A stretch of DNA of 53,458 bases from Pseudomonadota bacterium (GTDB taxonomy: Bacteria; Pseudomonadota; Gammaproteobacteria; Steroidobacterales; GCA-2729495). The position numbers and the translations under genes are program-made. Shown here piece after piece: positions 1-8,725 of the stretch. The DNA lies in contig CAUJHF010000047.1 of NCBI GenBank assembly GCA_963204745.1, positions 1 to 53,458 on the forward strand, read 5' to 3'. Each line of letters starts with the position of its first letter. The first letter of the stretch is position 1. Under the pieces are notes generated by a model. That model saw only the letters and a list, made by a program, of their open reading frames with translations, had not been told where the DNA came from and did no database searches.

Positions 1-1109
1 AGTCCGCAGATGCCAAGCGCGATTGTCGTGGCCCACAGCCCGCCGGCATCGCGTGCGGCAACCTCGATTGGCTTTGAAGTTCTGAACGGCCGTTCCACGA
101 AGCGCCAGGTCAGTCCTGCCAGCACGACGGCCAACAGAGACAGGCTTGCGCCGGCAATAATCGACAGTGGCTTGTCGAGCAGGATGCGGTAGAAGGCAAA
201 CAGCGGCCAGTGCCACAGATAGAGCGGGTAACTGATCAGCCCGATCCACACCGCTATCCGGTTCGACAGCAGTATCCGGTTTAATGGTGCAGCCGGTCCG
301 GCTGCAATCATGAATGCCGTGCCAGCTACCGGCAGTGCCGCGGCCCAGCCCGGGAAGGGCGTCTGCCGGTTGAACAGGAAGATGGAGGCGGCGATCAGCA
401 GCAGGCCGCCTGCCGACAGCATGTGCATGTGCCATGCAATCCGCTGCTCTGCTGCCTGTTCCTGCCCGTTTGCACGCTGACGCACCAGAAAGGCGAGCAG
501 GCCACCGACCAGCAGTTCCCAGAAGCGGGTGATCGGCAAATAGAAGGTGGCCGTTGGCAGTTCATCTATCCAGTACACATTGAGCGCGAAGGAAGCGCAC
601 ATGAGCATTGTCGTTGCATACAGGAACAGCCGGCCGTTACGCGCCAGCACAAAGACCAGCAGCGGCCACAGCAGGTAGTACTGCTCCTCAACGCCCAGCG
701 ACCACAGGTGCAGTAGCGGTTTGAGTTCGGAATTGACATCGAAGTAGCCGACTTCGCGCCACAGCACGATGTTTGATACGAAGCCGGCACCGCCCAGTAC
801 ATGCTTGCCCAGAAGCTCGAATTCCAGCGGCAGTAACGAGAACCAGCCGAACACGAGCACCGCCAGCAGAACCACGGAAAGGGCTGGAAACAGGCGCCGT
901 GCGCGACGGATGTAGAAGCGCAGTACGGAGAAGCGATCCTGCGCGACTTCGTTGAGCAGAATGCCGGTAATCAGGAAGCCGGAAATGACAAAGAAGACGT
1001 CGACGCCTACGTAGCCGCCGGGTACGAGATCTGGAAAGGCATGGAACAGCACTACTGCTGATACGGCGATGGCCCGCAGGCCATCAATGTCTGGACGGTA
1101 ATGCTTCAT
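1..1109 (-). CDS. Acyltransferase 3 family membrane protein (OafA/YrhL type), C-terminus cut off by the window
   Basis: Integral-membrane acyltransferase of the kind that O-acetylates lipopolysaccharide or exopolysaccharide sugars. I translated the minus strand from the ATG at 1107-1109: it opens MKHYRPDIDGLRAIAV and runs open to base 1, about 369 residues, so the C-terminus lies outside the window. The family's R-x10-H motif is visible (Arg12 of DGLR, His23 of VVLFHAF), followed by GVDVFFVISGFLITG and a central LWSLGVEEQYYLLWPL block, both typical of acyltransferase 3 proteins. Multiple hydrophobic segments fit the usual ten-helix fold. It is transcribed divergently from the glycosyltransferase at 1319, with about 209 bases between them, so the left edge looks like the end of a surface-polysaccharide locus. 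Family call is firm; the acyl acceptor is unknown. Confidence 0.9.
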   Translation of the reverse strand, partial: MKHYRPDIDGLRAIAVSAVVLFHAFPDLVPGGYVGVDVFFVISGFLITGILLNEVAQDRFSVLRFYIRRARRLFPALSVVLLAVLVFGWFSLLPLEFELLGKHVLGGAGFVSNIVLWREVGYFDVNSELKPLLHLWSLGVEEQYYLLWPLLVFVLARNGRLFLYATTMLMCASFALNVYWIDELPTATFYLPITRFWELLVGGLLAFLVRQRANGQEQAAEQRIAWHMHMLSAGGLLLIAASIFLFNRQTPFPGWAAALPVAGTAFMIAAGPAAPLNRILLSNRIAVWIGLISYPLYLWHWPLFAFYRILLDKPLSIIAGASLSLLAVVLAGLTWRFVERPFRTSKPIEVAARDAGGLWATTIALGICG

Positions 1110-1318
1110 GGGGCGTGCGGTGCTTGGCGTAGAGCAGCATAACCTGTGCTCTTCAATCATCCCACGCGCAAACCTTATATTCCGGTAACTTGGCCCCGGT
1201 TCCGGCCAGCCGTATGATCGGCGAGCGTGGGGAGTCCGGATACAACCGGGCGAGTAAGTCGATCATGTGTCATAACATAAACAGCCTGCTGCCCGTGACG
1301 GCAGGGGGCTGATTCCCG

Positions 1319-2065
1319 ATGTCAGCGCCACGACGTGTGAGCGTGCTGGGTATTCCGGTCGACTGTGTCGACATGGCCCGGACGCTGACGGCAGTCGATG
1401 GCATGGTGGCCGGCGGATTGCCGCGCACCATTCTCGCCGTAAACCCTGAAAAAGTGATGAAGGCCCAGCACGATCCGGTCTTGCGGCGTGCGCTGGATGG
1501 CGCGGGTCTGTTGATCCCGGACGGCATCGGCGTGGTGTACGCAGTACGCATGCTGTGGGGCGAGCGCATTTCGCGGGTACCTGGTGCCGAGTTGATGCCT
1601 GCGATCTGCGGGCTTGCTGCGAAGCGCGGCTACAAGGTGTTCCTGTTTGGTGCCAGCCGCGAGGTGAACGAGCAGGCGGTGGCGAAGCTCCAGCGCCGGT
1701 ATCCCGGTATCCCGATCGTTGGCCACCACGATGGCTATGTGGATGAGGCGCAGATGCCGCACCTCATCGACGAGATCAATGGCTCCGGCGCGCAGATCCT
1801 GTTTGTCGCGCTCGGCAGCCCGAAGCAGGAACTGTGGATGGAGAAGCACCTGCCCCGCTTGCAACACGTACGCGTCTGTCAGGGCGTCGGCGGTACGTTC
1901 GATGTGATTGCCGGGCGCGTGCGCCGGGCGCCGGCAGCGTTTCGCCGCACCAATCTCGAATGGTTTTACCGTCTGATCACCGAGCCGAAGCGCGCACTCC
2001 GCCAGGTGGCCTTGCCGCAGTTCACCCTCGCCGTATTCCGTGCCAAGCTGTCCAGCCGTTCCTGA
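1319..2065 (+). CDS. WecG/TagA/CpsF family glycosyltransferase (GT26)
   Basis: A 248-residue glycosyltransferase of the GT26 family, which transfers a sugar such as N-acetylmannosamine or its uronate from a UDP donor onto a lipid-linked intermediate at the inner face of the cytoplasmic membrane. Family blocks are visible in order: LGIPVDCVD near the N-terminus, AVNPEKVMKA at about 40-49, the signature IPDGIGVV at about 66-73, KVFLFGA in the middle, then VALGSPKQELWM and GVGGTFDVIAG, and a basic C-terminal tail (EWFYRLITEPKRALR). The length matches the family. The start ATG at 1319 follows a purine-rich stretch but no strong ribosome binding site. With the divergent acyltransferase it suggests exopolysaccharide or O-antigen assembly. 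Donor and acceptor cannot be told from the sequence. Confidence 0.93.
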   Translation: MSAPRRVSVLGIPVDCVDMARTLTAVDGMVAGGLPRTILAVNPEKVMKAQHDPVLRRALDGAGLLIPDGIGVVYAVRMLWGERISRVPGAELMPAICGLAAKRGYKVFLFGASREVNEQAVAKLQRRYPGIPIVGHHDGYVDEAQMPHLIDEINGSGAQILFVALGSPKQELWMEKHLPRLQHVRVCQGVGGTFDVIAGRVRRAPAAFRRTNLEWFYRLITEPKRALRQVALPQFTLAVFRAKLSSRS

Positions 2066-2083
2066 AGCTGCTGGTATCCGCTC

Positions 2084-3670
2084 ATGAGCAACGCCCCGCC
2101 GTCGGTCCTGCCCGGCGACCTCCTCAATTCCCTGGCTGCCATCGTCGGCGCTGACCACCTCCGCACCGACGACGAATCCCGTACTTTTTACTCTACCGAT
2201 GTATTCCGCCAGGCTGACGTACTTGCGGCTGCGGTCGTCAGCCCCGGCAGCGTGGCGGAGCTGCAGGAGATCATGCGGCTCTGCGCCCGGCACCGGACGC
2301 CGACCGTGGTGCGCGGCGGTGGCGCCTCTTATACCAATGCCTATCTGCCGGTGCGCGCCGGGACGCTGACGCTCGACATGGGCCGGCTGACCGGTATCGA
2401 GATCAACGAGGAAGATCTCTACGTGACGGTCGAGCCGGGCGTGACCTGGGCGCAGCTTTATGAGGCGCTCGCACCGCGCGGACTGCGCACGCCGATGTGG
2501 GGGCCGTTTTCCGGACTGGTGGCGACCGTGGGCGGCGGCATATCGCACCAGGCGGTGAATTACGGTTCCGGGCTCTACGGTGTGTCGGCCGAGTCACTGC
2601 TGTGCATGGATGTGATCCTCGCCAGCGGCGAGATGCTGTCGACCGGTTCCGGTGGTGGCACGAACAGCCTGCCGTTTTTTCGCTATTACGGGCCGGATCT
2701 TACCGGCCTGTTTGTCGGTGATGCGGGTACGCTCGGCGTGAAGGCGCGCATCACGCTGCGCCTGATGCACAAACCCGAAGGCTTTGCCGGCAGCTCTTTC
2801 GGTTTTCCCGACGGCGAGAGCTGTCTGCGTGCGCTGATGGAAATCGCCCGGCTCGGCGTGGTGGCGCAGAACTTCGGGCTCGATCCGCGCCAGCAGAAGA
2901 CGGCGCTCACGCAGATGGCCTCGGCCAATCCCTTCGATGCGGCGAAGTCGGTGTTTTTCTCGGCCCGCAATCCGCTGGACGGCGCGCTGCAGGTGGCGAA
3001 GATGGGCCTCGCGGGACGGAATTTCCTGCAGAAGGCGGTGTACTCGGCGCACTTCGGCACCGAAGGGCTGAGCAATGCCGAAGCGCGGCTGAAGCTCGCC
3101 AGCGTGCGCGCCATCGCCGCCCGGCATGGTGCCGAGGTGGCGAATTCGATCCCGGTTTACTTCAACGCGAACCCCTTCATGCAGCTGACGCCGATCCTCG
3201 GCCCCAATGGCGAGCGCTGGAAGCCGACGCACGGCATCCTGCCGTTCTCGGCGGTGCTCAAGCACCATGCGGATTTCGAGGCGCTGCTGGTCGAATATCG
3301 CGACCGGATGCGTGAGCACCGCGTGCAGCTCACGCGCATGCTGATGACCTTCAGCACCAATGCCTTCATCTATGAGCCGACCTTCCTCTGGGAAGACGAG
3401 CGCAGCATCTATCACCGGCGGGTCTACCCGGCGGCACTGCTGCCGAAGGTGCCGGAACATGCGGCCAATCCGGCCGGTCTTGCCCTGGTTCATGAGCTGA
3501 AAGAGCGCATCCAGGCACTCTGCACCCGCAACGGGGCCAGTCACCTGCAGATCGGCAAGGATTACCCCTGGCTGGAGACGCGCAAGCCGGAAACCGGGCT
3601 GCTGGCCCGGCAGTTGAAGACCCTGCTGGATCCCGAGGGGCTACTAAACCCCGGCGCACTGGGTTTTTGA
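2084..3670 (+). CDS. FAD-binding oxidoreductase of the PCMH/VAO (GlcD-like) family
   Basis: A 528-residue flavoprotein with an N-terminal PCMH-type FAD-binding domain (about residues 45-235) and a C-terminal FAD-linked oxidase domain. Visible motifs are VVRGGGASY at about 76-84 (the pyrophosphate loop), a VEPGVTW block, GPFSGLVATVGGGISHQ, GVSAESLLCMDVILASGE, GDAGTLGVKARITLRL and a C-terminal LLDPEGLLNPGALGF that matches the family's usual DP-x-NPG ending. The GGG-A-S loop lacks the His used for covalent flavin attachment in many oxidases, so FAD is probably non-covalent. There is no signal peptide, so it should be cytosolic. Relatives oxidise 2-hydroxy acids, alcohols or phenols; the substrate here is unknown. 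An amidohydrolase follows 89 bases downstream on the same strand and could act in the same pathway. Confidence 0.9.
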   Translation: MSNAPPSVLPGDLLNSLAAIVGADHLRTDDESRTFYSTDVFRQADVLAAAVVSPGSVAELQEIMRLCARHRTPTVVRGGGASYTNAYLPVRAGTLTLDMGRLTGIEINEEDLYVTVEPGVTWAQLYEALAPRGLRTPMWGPFSGLVATVGGGISHQAVNYGSGLYGVSAESLLCMDVILASGEMLSTGSGGGTNSLPFFRYYGPDLTGLFVGDAGTLGVKARITLRLMHKPEGFAGSSFGFPDGESCLRALMEIARLGVVAQNFGLDPRQQKTALTQMASANPFDAAKSVFFSARNPLDGALQVAKMGLAGRNFLQKAVYSAHFGTEGLSNAEARLKLASVRAIAARHGAEVANSIPVYFNANPFMQLTPILGPNGERWKPTHGILPFSAVLKHHADFEALLVEYRDRMREHRVQLTRMLMTFSTNAFIYEPTFLWEDERSIYHRRVYPAALLPKVPEHAANPAGLALVHELKERIQALCTRNGASHLQIGKDYPWLETRKPETGLLARQLKTLLDPEGLLNPGALGF

Positions 3671-3677
3671 GGAGCGC

Positions 3678-3694
3678 GTAGGAGCGGCTCCAGC
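3678..3694 (+). repeat. Single degenerate REP half-palindrome
   Basis: One partial copy of the window's REP element (GTAGGAGCGGCTCCAGC, with C for T in the middle) starts 8 bases after the stop codon of the FAD oxidoreductase. No inverted partner is next to it. It fits the pattern that REP copies in this window lie just behind stop codons. Confidence 0.7.
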
Positions 3695-3759
3695 GGGGAG
3701 AATCGGGCGTCACATTGGGTTATTCTGTGCGCCCCTTCCGTGATGCCCGAGAGCGAGTC

Positions 3760-5232
3760 ATGGCCAGCAAGAAAGCATTTGATCTCCTTATCAAGAATGT
3801 ACGCCTCGTGCGCCCCAATGCGGCGATGGTCGAGCAGGGCGATATCGCCATCAGCGACGGGCGTTTCGTCAGGATTGCACCGGAAATCGCCGCGGGCAGC
3901 GCGAAGACCGTCTACGATGGCAAGAACCGGCTGGCCTTCCCCGGTCTGGTCGATCCGCACATGCATACCGGCATCTATTCGCCGCTGGCCGAAGATGCGC
4001 TGAGCGAGAGCCGTGCCGCTGCCCAGGGCGGCGTCACCTCGAGCCTCAACTACATGCGTACCGGCGGCTACTATCTGAACAAGGGTGGCTCCTACAAGAA
4101 GTTCTTCCCGGAAGTGCAGGAGATCTCCGCCGGCCGTTTCTACGTCGATTACGCTTATCACCTCGCGCCGATGGACAAGCGCCATATCCGCGAGATCCCG
4201 AACCTCATCAATGATTTTGGTGTGACCTCCTTCAAGATCTTCATGTTCTACGGCGGTCATGGCCTGCACGGCCGGTCCTCCAACCAGCATGAGTTCCTGA
4301 TGATCGGCGAAGACGAAAAATACGATATCGCGCATTTCGAGTTCGTCATGCGCGGCATCCGCAAGGCGATGAACAAGTATCCGGACAAGGCCGATGCGCT
4401 GTCTTTGAGCCTGCACTGCGAGACGGCCGAGATCATGTCGGCCTATACCAAGATCGTCGAGGAAGAGGGCACGCTGAAGGGCCTGCATGCCTACAGCGCG
4501 GGTCGTCCGCCGCATTCCGAGGGTCTGGCGATTTTCATCGCTTCGTATCTCGCCAATGAGACCGACCTGCCGAACATCAACCTGCTGCACCTGACATCCC
4601 GCAAGGCGGTGATCGCCGCGCTGCAGATGGCGGCAGTTTTCCCGCATATCGATTTCCGTCGTGAAGTGACCATCGGCCACCTGATGCTGGATACCGATTC
4701 GAAGGCGGCTGCGCTCGCCAAGGTGAATCCGCCGATCCGTCCGCGCGAAGACGTGGACTTCCTCTGGGAGCAGCTGGTGGCCGGCAACCTCGACTGGGTG
4801 TGCAGCGATCACGCCTGCTGCAAGCACGAGATGAAGATCGACAGGAAGAAGCCGGGCAACATCTGGCTGGCGAAGTCCGGCTTTGGCGGGACCGAGTACA
4901 TGCTGTCGGCGCTGATCACCGAAGGCCGCAAGCGTGGTCTGACCTACAACCAGATGGCGAAGCTGACCAGCCTCAATGCCGCGCAGCGCTTCGGCCTGCA
5001 CAGCAAGGGCGATATTGCCGAGGGCCTGGATGCCGATATCGTGCTGGTGGACCCGAACGATTCCTGGACGGTGCGCGCGGCCGACTCCGAGTCACAGCAG
5101 GGCTATACGCCCTTTGAAGGCCTGGAGATGACGGCACGGGTCAAGACGACCTTCCTGCGCGGCCAGCGGATCTACGACAATGGCGAGGTGCTGGGCAATC
5201 CGGTCGGCAAGTATCTGCACCGGCCGTATTGA
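3760..5232 (+). CDS. Dihydropyrimidinase/hydantoinase-like metal-dependent amidohydrolase
   Basis: A 490-residue cyclic amidohydrolase of the dihydropyrimidinase/dihydroorotase/allantoinase group, which opens cyclic amide or imide rings with a binuclear metal centre. All expected metal ligands are visible: HMH in VDPHMHTG at about 67-69, the lysine to be carbamylated in SFKIFMFYGG, His in LSLHCETAE, His in LLHLTSRKA and Asp in WVCSDHACC. The C-terminal GDIAEGLDADIVLVDP block closing the small beta-sandwich is also typical. I chose the ATG at 3760 (MASKKAFDLLIKN); an in-frame start at 3715 would add 15 residues with no family resemblance. It is cytosolic. The gene lies downstream of the FAD oxidase and ends 2 bases before a REP array. 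The substrate is not determined: hydantoin, dihydropyrimidine or another cyclic imide are possible. Confidence 0.9.
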   Translation: MASKKAFDLLIKNVRLVRPNAAMVEQGDIAISDGRFVRIAPEIAAGSAKTVYDGKNRLAFPGLVDPHMHTGIYSPLAEDALSESRAAAQGGVTSSLNYMRTGGYYLNKGGSYKKFFPEVQEISAGRFYVDYAYHLAPMDKRHIREIPNLINDFGVTSFKIFMFYGGHGLHGRSSNQHEFLMIGEDEKYDIAHFEFVMRGIRKAMNKYPDKADALSLSLHCETAEIMSAYTKIVEEEGTLKGLHAYSAGRPPHSEGLAIFIASYLANETDLPNINLLHLTSRKAVIAALQMAAVFPHIDFRREVTIGHLMLDTDSKAAALAKVNPPIRPREDVDFLWEQLVAGNLDWVCSDHACCKHEMKIDRKKPGNIWLAKSGFGGTEYMLSALITEGRKRGLTYNQMAKLTSLNAAQRFGLHSKGDIAEGLDADIVLVDPNDSWTVRAADSESQQGYTPFEGLEMTARVKTTFLRGQRIYDNGEVLGNPVGKYLHRPY

Positions 5233-5234
5233 GC

Positions 5235-5436
5235 GTAGGAGCGGCCGTAGGAGCGGCTTCAGCCGCGATCTTTTGGTGTGATATCGGGATCGCGCCTGAA
5301 GGCGCTCCTACCAGAAGAGGCCGTAGGAGCGGCTTTAGCCGCGATTGATCGGGGGTGGAGAATAGATCGCGCCTGAAGGCGCTCCCACGGGGAGGCGCTC
5401 CCACGGAGAGGCGCTCCCACGGAGAGGCGCTCCTAT
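5235..5436. repeat. REP array: two inverted pairs plus a 16-bp tandem run
   Basis: It holds a partial forward copy at 5235, a full forward copy at about 5247, an inverted copy at about 5289-5312, a second forward copy (with TTTAGCC) at about 5322, and a second inverted copy ending near 5388. The last inverted half is then amplified as a 16-bp unit, AGGCGCTCCCACGGRG, about 3.5 times from 5377 to 5436. The array lies between the amidohydrolase stop and the stop codon of the leftward gene 5433-5828, and that stop codon is itself inside the array. Such arrays can form cruciforms or RNA hairpins and may act as a bidirectional terminator or mRNA stabiliser. Confidence 0.9.
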
Positions 5437-5828
5437 GAACGGGCGAGGAAGGTCGGGACGCGGATATCGTTGCCGGTCCGGGCAAAGGCGCCGGTCTTTG
5501 GGCCATCGCTGCTGTTGAGCCGTTCACCGCTGTTCTTCACGCGGACCAGTTCGGCGAACATCATGATTATCGACAGGGTGTAGCGGCCGGCATCGGCCGG
5601 CGACATCTTGCGGACAGAAACCTGCACGGCGGTTTCGCGTTCGGTTGGCGGCACGCTGTTCATGGCCTTGCGCAGGGACTCGAAGCGCGGGCGGATGGAC
5701 TCGGGGATGTCGTCGGGGTGCAGTGTTTCGAGGTGCTCGACGTAGGCGGTGATCAGCCGTTGCTTGGCCGGTTCATCGACAGTCAAGGCACGGACGGCGG
5801 CGAAGAATCGATCCGGAACCGGGCGCAT
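5433..5828 (-). CDS. Small cytosolic protein of unknown function
   Basis: A 131-residue protein I do not recognise. It is soluble and largely helical in appearance, with no signal peptide or membrane segment. Visible stretches include FFAAVRALTVDEPAKQRL, HPDDIPESIRPRFESL and SPADAGRYTLSIIMMFAELV; the C-terminal 30 residues are polar and low in hydrophobics. I place the start at the ATG 5826-5828 because AGGTGA lies 9 bases upstream; a TTG at 5862-5864 would add 12 residues. Its stop is the TAG inside the neighbouring REP array, so the last residues may be relics of REP insertion. It is transcribed away from glnS. The PAEL/DIPESI-like segments do not allow a safe family call. Confidence 0.7.
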   Translation of the reverse strand: MRPVPDRFFAAVRALTVDEPAKQRLITAYVEHLETLHPDDIPESIRPRFESLRKAMNSVPPTERETAVQVSVRKMSPADAGRYTLSIIMMFAELVRVKNSGERLNSSDGPKTGAFARTGNDIRVPTFLARS

Positions 5829-5855
5829 GCAAGGATTCACCTGAAAAAACTTATG

Positions 5856-5886
5856 TACAATCAATACCTAACAGCAAAACTATATA
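5856..5886. promoter_or_regulatory. AT-rich divergent promoter candidate between the unknown gene and glnS
   Basis: This is the only AT-rich patch between the divergent starts at 5828 (leftward) and 5942 (rightward). It contains TACAAT on the plus strand (5856-5861) and TATAGT on the minus strand (within 5881-5886), both one mismatch from a sigma-70 minus-10 box. No convincing minus-35 box is at the correct spacing for either, so this is only a candidate. Confidence 0.3.
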
Positions 5887-5941
5887 GGGCTTCCTGCTCC
5901 CGGCCCAACTCCCGGTGGTGGATCTGTGCGGCGCTTCACGC

Positions 5942-7654
5942 ATGAGCGGTACCGATCCGACGAGCAGTGCAGCAGAGGCGCCGGGGCGCGATTTCATCCG
6001 CCAGATCGTTGCCGATGATCTGGCCAGCGGGCGTCACCGGGAGATCGTCACGCGCTTCCCGCCGGAGCCCAACGGCTACCTCCATATCGGCCATGCCAAG
6101 TCGATCTGCCTGAACTTCGGCATCGCCGCAGAGACGGGCGGGCGCTGCTTCCTGCGTCTGGACGACACCAATCCGCTCAAGGAAGACCAGTCCTATGTGG
6201 ACTCGATCATCGATAGCGTGCACTGGCTCGGTTTCGACTGGGCTGACCGGCTGACGCATGCCTCGGACTATTTTCCGAAGATCCATGCCTGTGCCTTGCA
6301 GTTGATTGAAGCCGGCACGGCCTACGTCGACAGCCTGACGCCCGAACAGATCCGCGAATACCGCGGCACGCTGAAGGCGCCGGGGCGGGAGAGTCCGCAT
6401 CGCAATCGCAGCGTCGCCGAAAACCTCGACCTGTTCGAACGCATGCGGCGCGGTGAGTTTGCCGACGGCCAGCATGTGCTGCGTGCAAGGATCGACATGG
6501 CGTCGCCGAACATCAACCTGCGCGACCCGGTGCTGTACCGGATTCGACGGGCCGTCCATCAGCGTACCGGTGATACCTGGTGCATCTATCCGATGTACGA
6601 CTTTGCGCACACGATTTCCGACGCGCTGGAGGGCATCAGCCATTCGCTGTGCACGCTGGAGTTCGAAGATCACCGGCCGCTCTACGAGTGGCTGCTCGCG
6701 CAGCTGCCCTTGCCGGCAAAGCCGCGCCAGATCGAGTTCTCGCGGCTCAACCTGGCGTTTACGGTGACCAGCAAGCGCAAGCTGGCCGAGCTGATCGAGC
6801 TCGGGCACGTGTCCGGCTGGGACGATCCGCGCATGCCGACGATTGCCGGGATGCGCCGGCGCGGTTATCCGCCTGCGGCACTGCGCGACTTCGTGCAGCG
6901 CACCGGCGTGACCAAGAAAGAGCACCTGATCCAGATGAGCCTGCTGGAAAACTGCGTGCGCGAGGATCTCAATGTGCAGGCGCCGCGGGCCATGGCGGTG
7001 CTGCAACCGCTGAAAATCGTGTTGCTTAACTACCCTGAAGGCCAGACGGAGATGCTGCGCGGGGTGAATCATCCCGACCGGCCGGAACTTGGCGAACGGG
7101 AAATACCTTTCGGTCGCGAGCTCTGGATCGAGCAGGATGACTTTGCCGAAAATCCGCCCAAGAAGTTTTTCCGGCTGCAGCCGGGCGGTGAAGTCCGCTT
7201 GCGCTATGGCTACATCATCAAGTGCGTCGCCGTGATCAAGGATGCGGCCGGGCAGGTCACTGAAGTGCACTGTAACTACGATCCCGACACGCGCAGCGGC
7301 CTGAGCGGTGCCGAGCGCAAGGTGAAGGGTACGATCCATTGGGTCAGCGCGGCGCATGCGATAGCGGCGCAGGTGCGTCTCTACGACCGCCTGTTCAGCG
7401 TGCCGCGGCCGGATGCCGGTGCGGATGACCAGGACTTCAAGAGCTTTCTGAACCCCGGGTCGCTGCAGCTCGCCGCAAACTGCCAGCTGGAGCCCGCGCT
7501 GCAGGCGACTGCGCCCGGCGATGTCCTGCAGTTTGAACGCCTCGGCTACTTTGTTGCCGATCGTTGCGAGCACAGCGCCACGCGGCCGGTCTACAACCGG
7601 ATCGTGACGCTGCGCGACTCCTGGGCCAAGCTCGAAGAAGCCACCCAGCCGTAG
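5942..7654 (+). CDS. glnS: Glutaminyl-tRNA synthetase
   Basis: A 570-residue class I aminoacyl-tRNA synthetase that charges tRNA-Gln with glutamine in the cytosol. The HIGH motif is visible in [16 protein letters not shown], followed by LRLDDTNP; the KMSKS-type loop appears as [10 protein letters not shown], and [19 protein letters not shown] and [14 protein letters not shown] are GlnRS-specific blocks. The anticodon-binding beta-barrel domains occupy about residues 340-560. Length is close to the roughly 554 residues of the E. coli enzyme. I chose ATG 5942 (MSGTDPTSS); a GTG at 5915 is in frame but adds residues unlike the family. Presence of GlnRS fits a gammaproteobacterium that charges tRNA-Gln directly. 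The gene is followed 15 bases later by the 90-bp REP tandem. Confidence 0.98.
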   Translation: MSGTDPTSSAAEAPGRDFIRQIVADDLASGRHREIVTRFPPEPNGYLHIGHAKSICLNFGIAAETGGRCFLRLDDTNPLKEDQSYVDSIIDSVHWLGFDWADRLTHASDYFPKIHACALQLIEAGTAYVDSLTPEQIREYRGTLKAPGRESPHRNRSVAENLDLFERMRRGEFADGQHVLRARIDMASPNINLRDPVLYRIRRAVHQRTGDTWCIYPMYDFAHTISDALEGISHSLCTLEFEDHRPLYEWLLAQLPLPAKPRQIEFSRLNLAFTVTSKRKLAELIELGHVSGWDDPRMPTIAGMRRRGYPPAALRDFVQRTGVTKKEHLIQMSLLENCVREDLNVQAPRAMAVLQPLKIVLLNYPEGQTEMLRGVNHPDRPELGEREIPFGRELWIEQDDFAENPPKKFFRLQPGGEVRLRYGYIIKCVAVIKDAAGQVTEVHCNYDPDTRSGLSGAERKVKGTIHWVSAAHAIAAQVRLYDRLFSVPRPDAGADDQDFKSFLNPGSLQLAANCQLEPALQATAPGDVLQFERLGYFVADRCEHSATRPVYNRIVTLRDSWAKLEEATQP

Positions 7655-7669
7655 CAGCCGCCCAACGAT

Positions 7670-7926
7670 GTAGGAGCGGCTTCAGCCGCGATCCGGGCTT
7701 AACGACGATGATCGCGCCTGAAGGCGCTCCTACGGCGCTCCTGCGGCGCTCCGGTTCCGGTAGGAGCGGCTTCAGCCGCGATCCGGGCTTAACGACGATG
7801 ATCGCGCCTGAAGGCGCTCCTACGGCGCTCCTGCGGCGCTCCGGTTCCGGTAGGAGCGGCTTCAGCCGCGATCCGGGTTAACGACGATGATCGCGCCTGA
7901 AGGCGCTCCTACGGCGCTCCTGCGGG
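7670..7926. repeat. 90-bp tandem repeat of inverted REP pairs (REPIN-like), about 2.8 units
   Basis: Forward REP copies begin at 7670, 7760 and 7850, exactly 90 bp apart. Each unit holds a forward half, a short spacer (ATCCGGGCTTAACGACGATG), an inverted half ending CTCCTAC, and a tail of imperfect GGCGCTCC copies. Units one and two look identical. The third lacks one base in the spacer (GGGTTAACG) and is cut short at 7926. Since 90 is divisible by three, one plus-strand frame reads through with a repeated 30-residue peptide; this is a repeat artefact, not a gene. The array separates the convergent ends of glnS and the SAM hydrolase gene. Confidence 0.93.
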
Positions 7927-7930
7927 GAAA

Positions 7931-8722
7931 TTACCGGGTGGCGTTAACGACGACCACGGGCGCGCCGCGTCCCAGTCCGAGGCCCTCGGCGGCGCTGCCT
8001 TCGGCACGCGCAATCTCCACGACGCCGAAGGAATTGAGCAGGGCCAGAAATTCGCCGGGCCGCGCTTCGCCATAAGTCCGGCACAGTGCCATGCGTCTTC
8101 CGCCAGCCAGCACTTCCGCCTTGCGCAGACGGGTGAGCAGGCCGGCATCGATGTTGGTGATCAGGTTGCCGAAGTTGTCGATCGCAACCACGGTGCCGCG
8201 TATCTCCTGTTCGCTGCACAGCGGATCTTCGAGCAACGAGGGTACGAGTTCGCCGGCCGGCGGGCCGATATCGCTGATCGAAAAGCGGCCGGCAGCGAGT
8301 CCGGCAGCAAGCGGCGCAAAGATGTCGCGGCCATGAAAGGTATTGCTCGGCACCGGCCAGTCCTGCCGTGCACGCCAGTCCTCAGCGAGGCGGTGGCAGC
8401 GCGCCCCGGGCCGGCCCAGCAGTGGCTGCAGCAGGCCGTTGTCCGGCGCCAGGAACAGATGGCCGTCGAGTTCGCCGGCGATGATGTTGCGCCGCGTGCC
8501 GACGCCGGGATCCACGACGGCCACATGCACCGTGGCCGCGGGGAAGCAGGCGTAACTGCGAGCCAGCCAGAAACCGGCTTCGATCGGCCAGTGCGGCGGA
8601 ATTTCGTGGCTGAGGTCGACGATGACGGCCCCGGGCAGCTGACTGAGGATCGCACCCTTCATGACGCCGACGAAGGGCCCCTTGAAGCCGAAATCCGTCG
8701 TCAGCGTGATGATGGGCGACAT
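7931..8722 (-). CDS. SAM hydrolase (adenosine-forming; DUF62 / SAM hydroxide adenosyltransferase family)
   Basis: A 263-residue member of the chlorinase/fluorinase-like superfamily. Characterised non-halogenating members split S-adenosylmethionine with water into adenosine and methionine. Family blocks are visible in order: ITLTTDFGFKGPFVGVMKG at the N-terminus, VDLSHEIPP, VAVVDPGVGTRRN (residues of the Asp/Arg part of the triad), FLAPDNGLL, and TFHGRDIFAPLAA with the catalytic His, then a C-terminal beta-barrel with DNFGNLITNI. I see no sign of the halide-specific loop of true fluorinases, but cannot exclude halide use. The start is 4 bases downstream of the RND pump stop, so it is the third gene of that leftward operon. 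The link of SAM hydrolysis to an efflux pump is unexplained. It ends 12 bases before the REP array. Confidence 0.93.
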   Translation of the reverse strand: MSPIITLTTDFGFKGPFVGVMKGAILSQLPGAVIVDLSHEIPPHWPIEAGFWLARSYACFPAATVHVAVVDPGVGTRRNIIAGELDGHLFLAPDNGLLQPLLGRPGARCHRLAEDWRARQDWPVPSNTFHGRDIFAPLAAGLAAGRFSISDIGPPAGELVPSLLEDPLCSEQEIRGTVVAIDNFGNLITNIDAGLLTRLRKAEVLAGGRRMALCRTYGEARPGEFLALLNSFGVVEIARAEGSAAEGLGLGRGAPVVVVNATR

Positions 8723-8725
8723 GCG

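Noticed and set aside
1289..1306. CTGCC/GGCAG hairpin before the glycosyltransferase start
   Set aside because: Only a 5-bp stem; too weak to call a regulatory element.
5936..7573. 545-codon minus-strand frame across glnS
   Set aside because: Antisense shadow of a conserved gene; no recognisable domain.
7564..7881. Repeat peptide with SGFSRD motifs
   Set aside because: Translation of the REP tandem; the same peptide recurs wherever this REP is read in frame.
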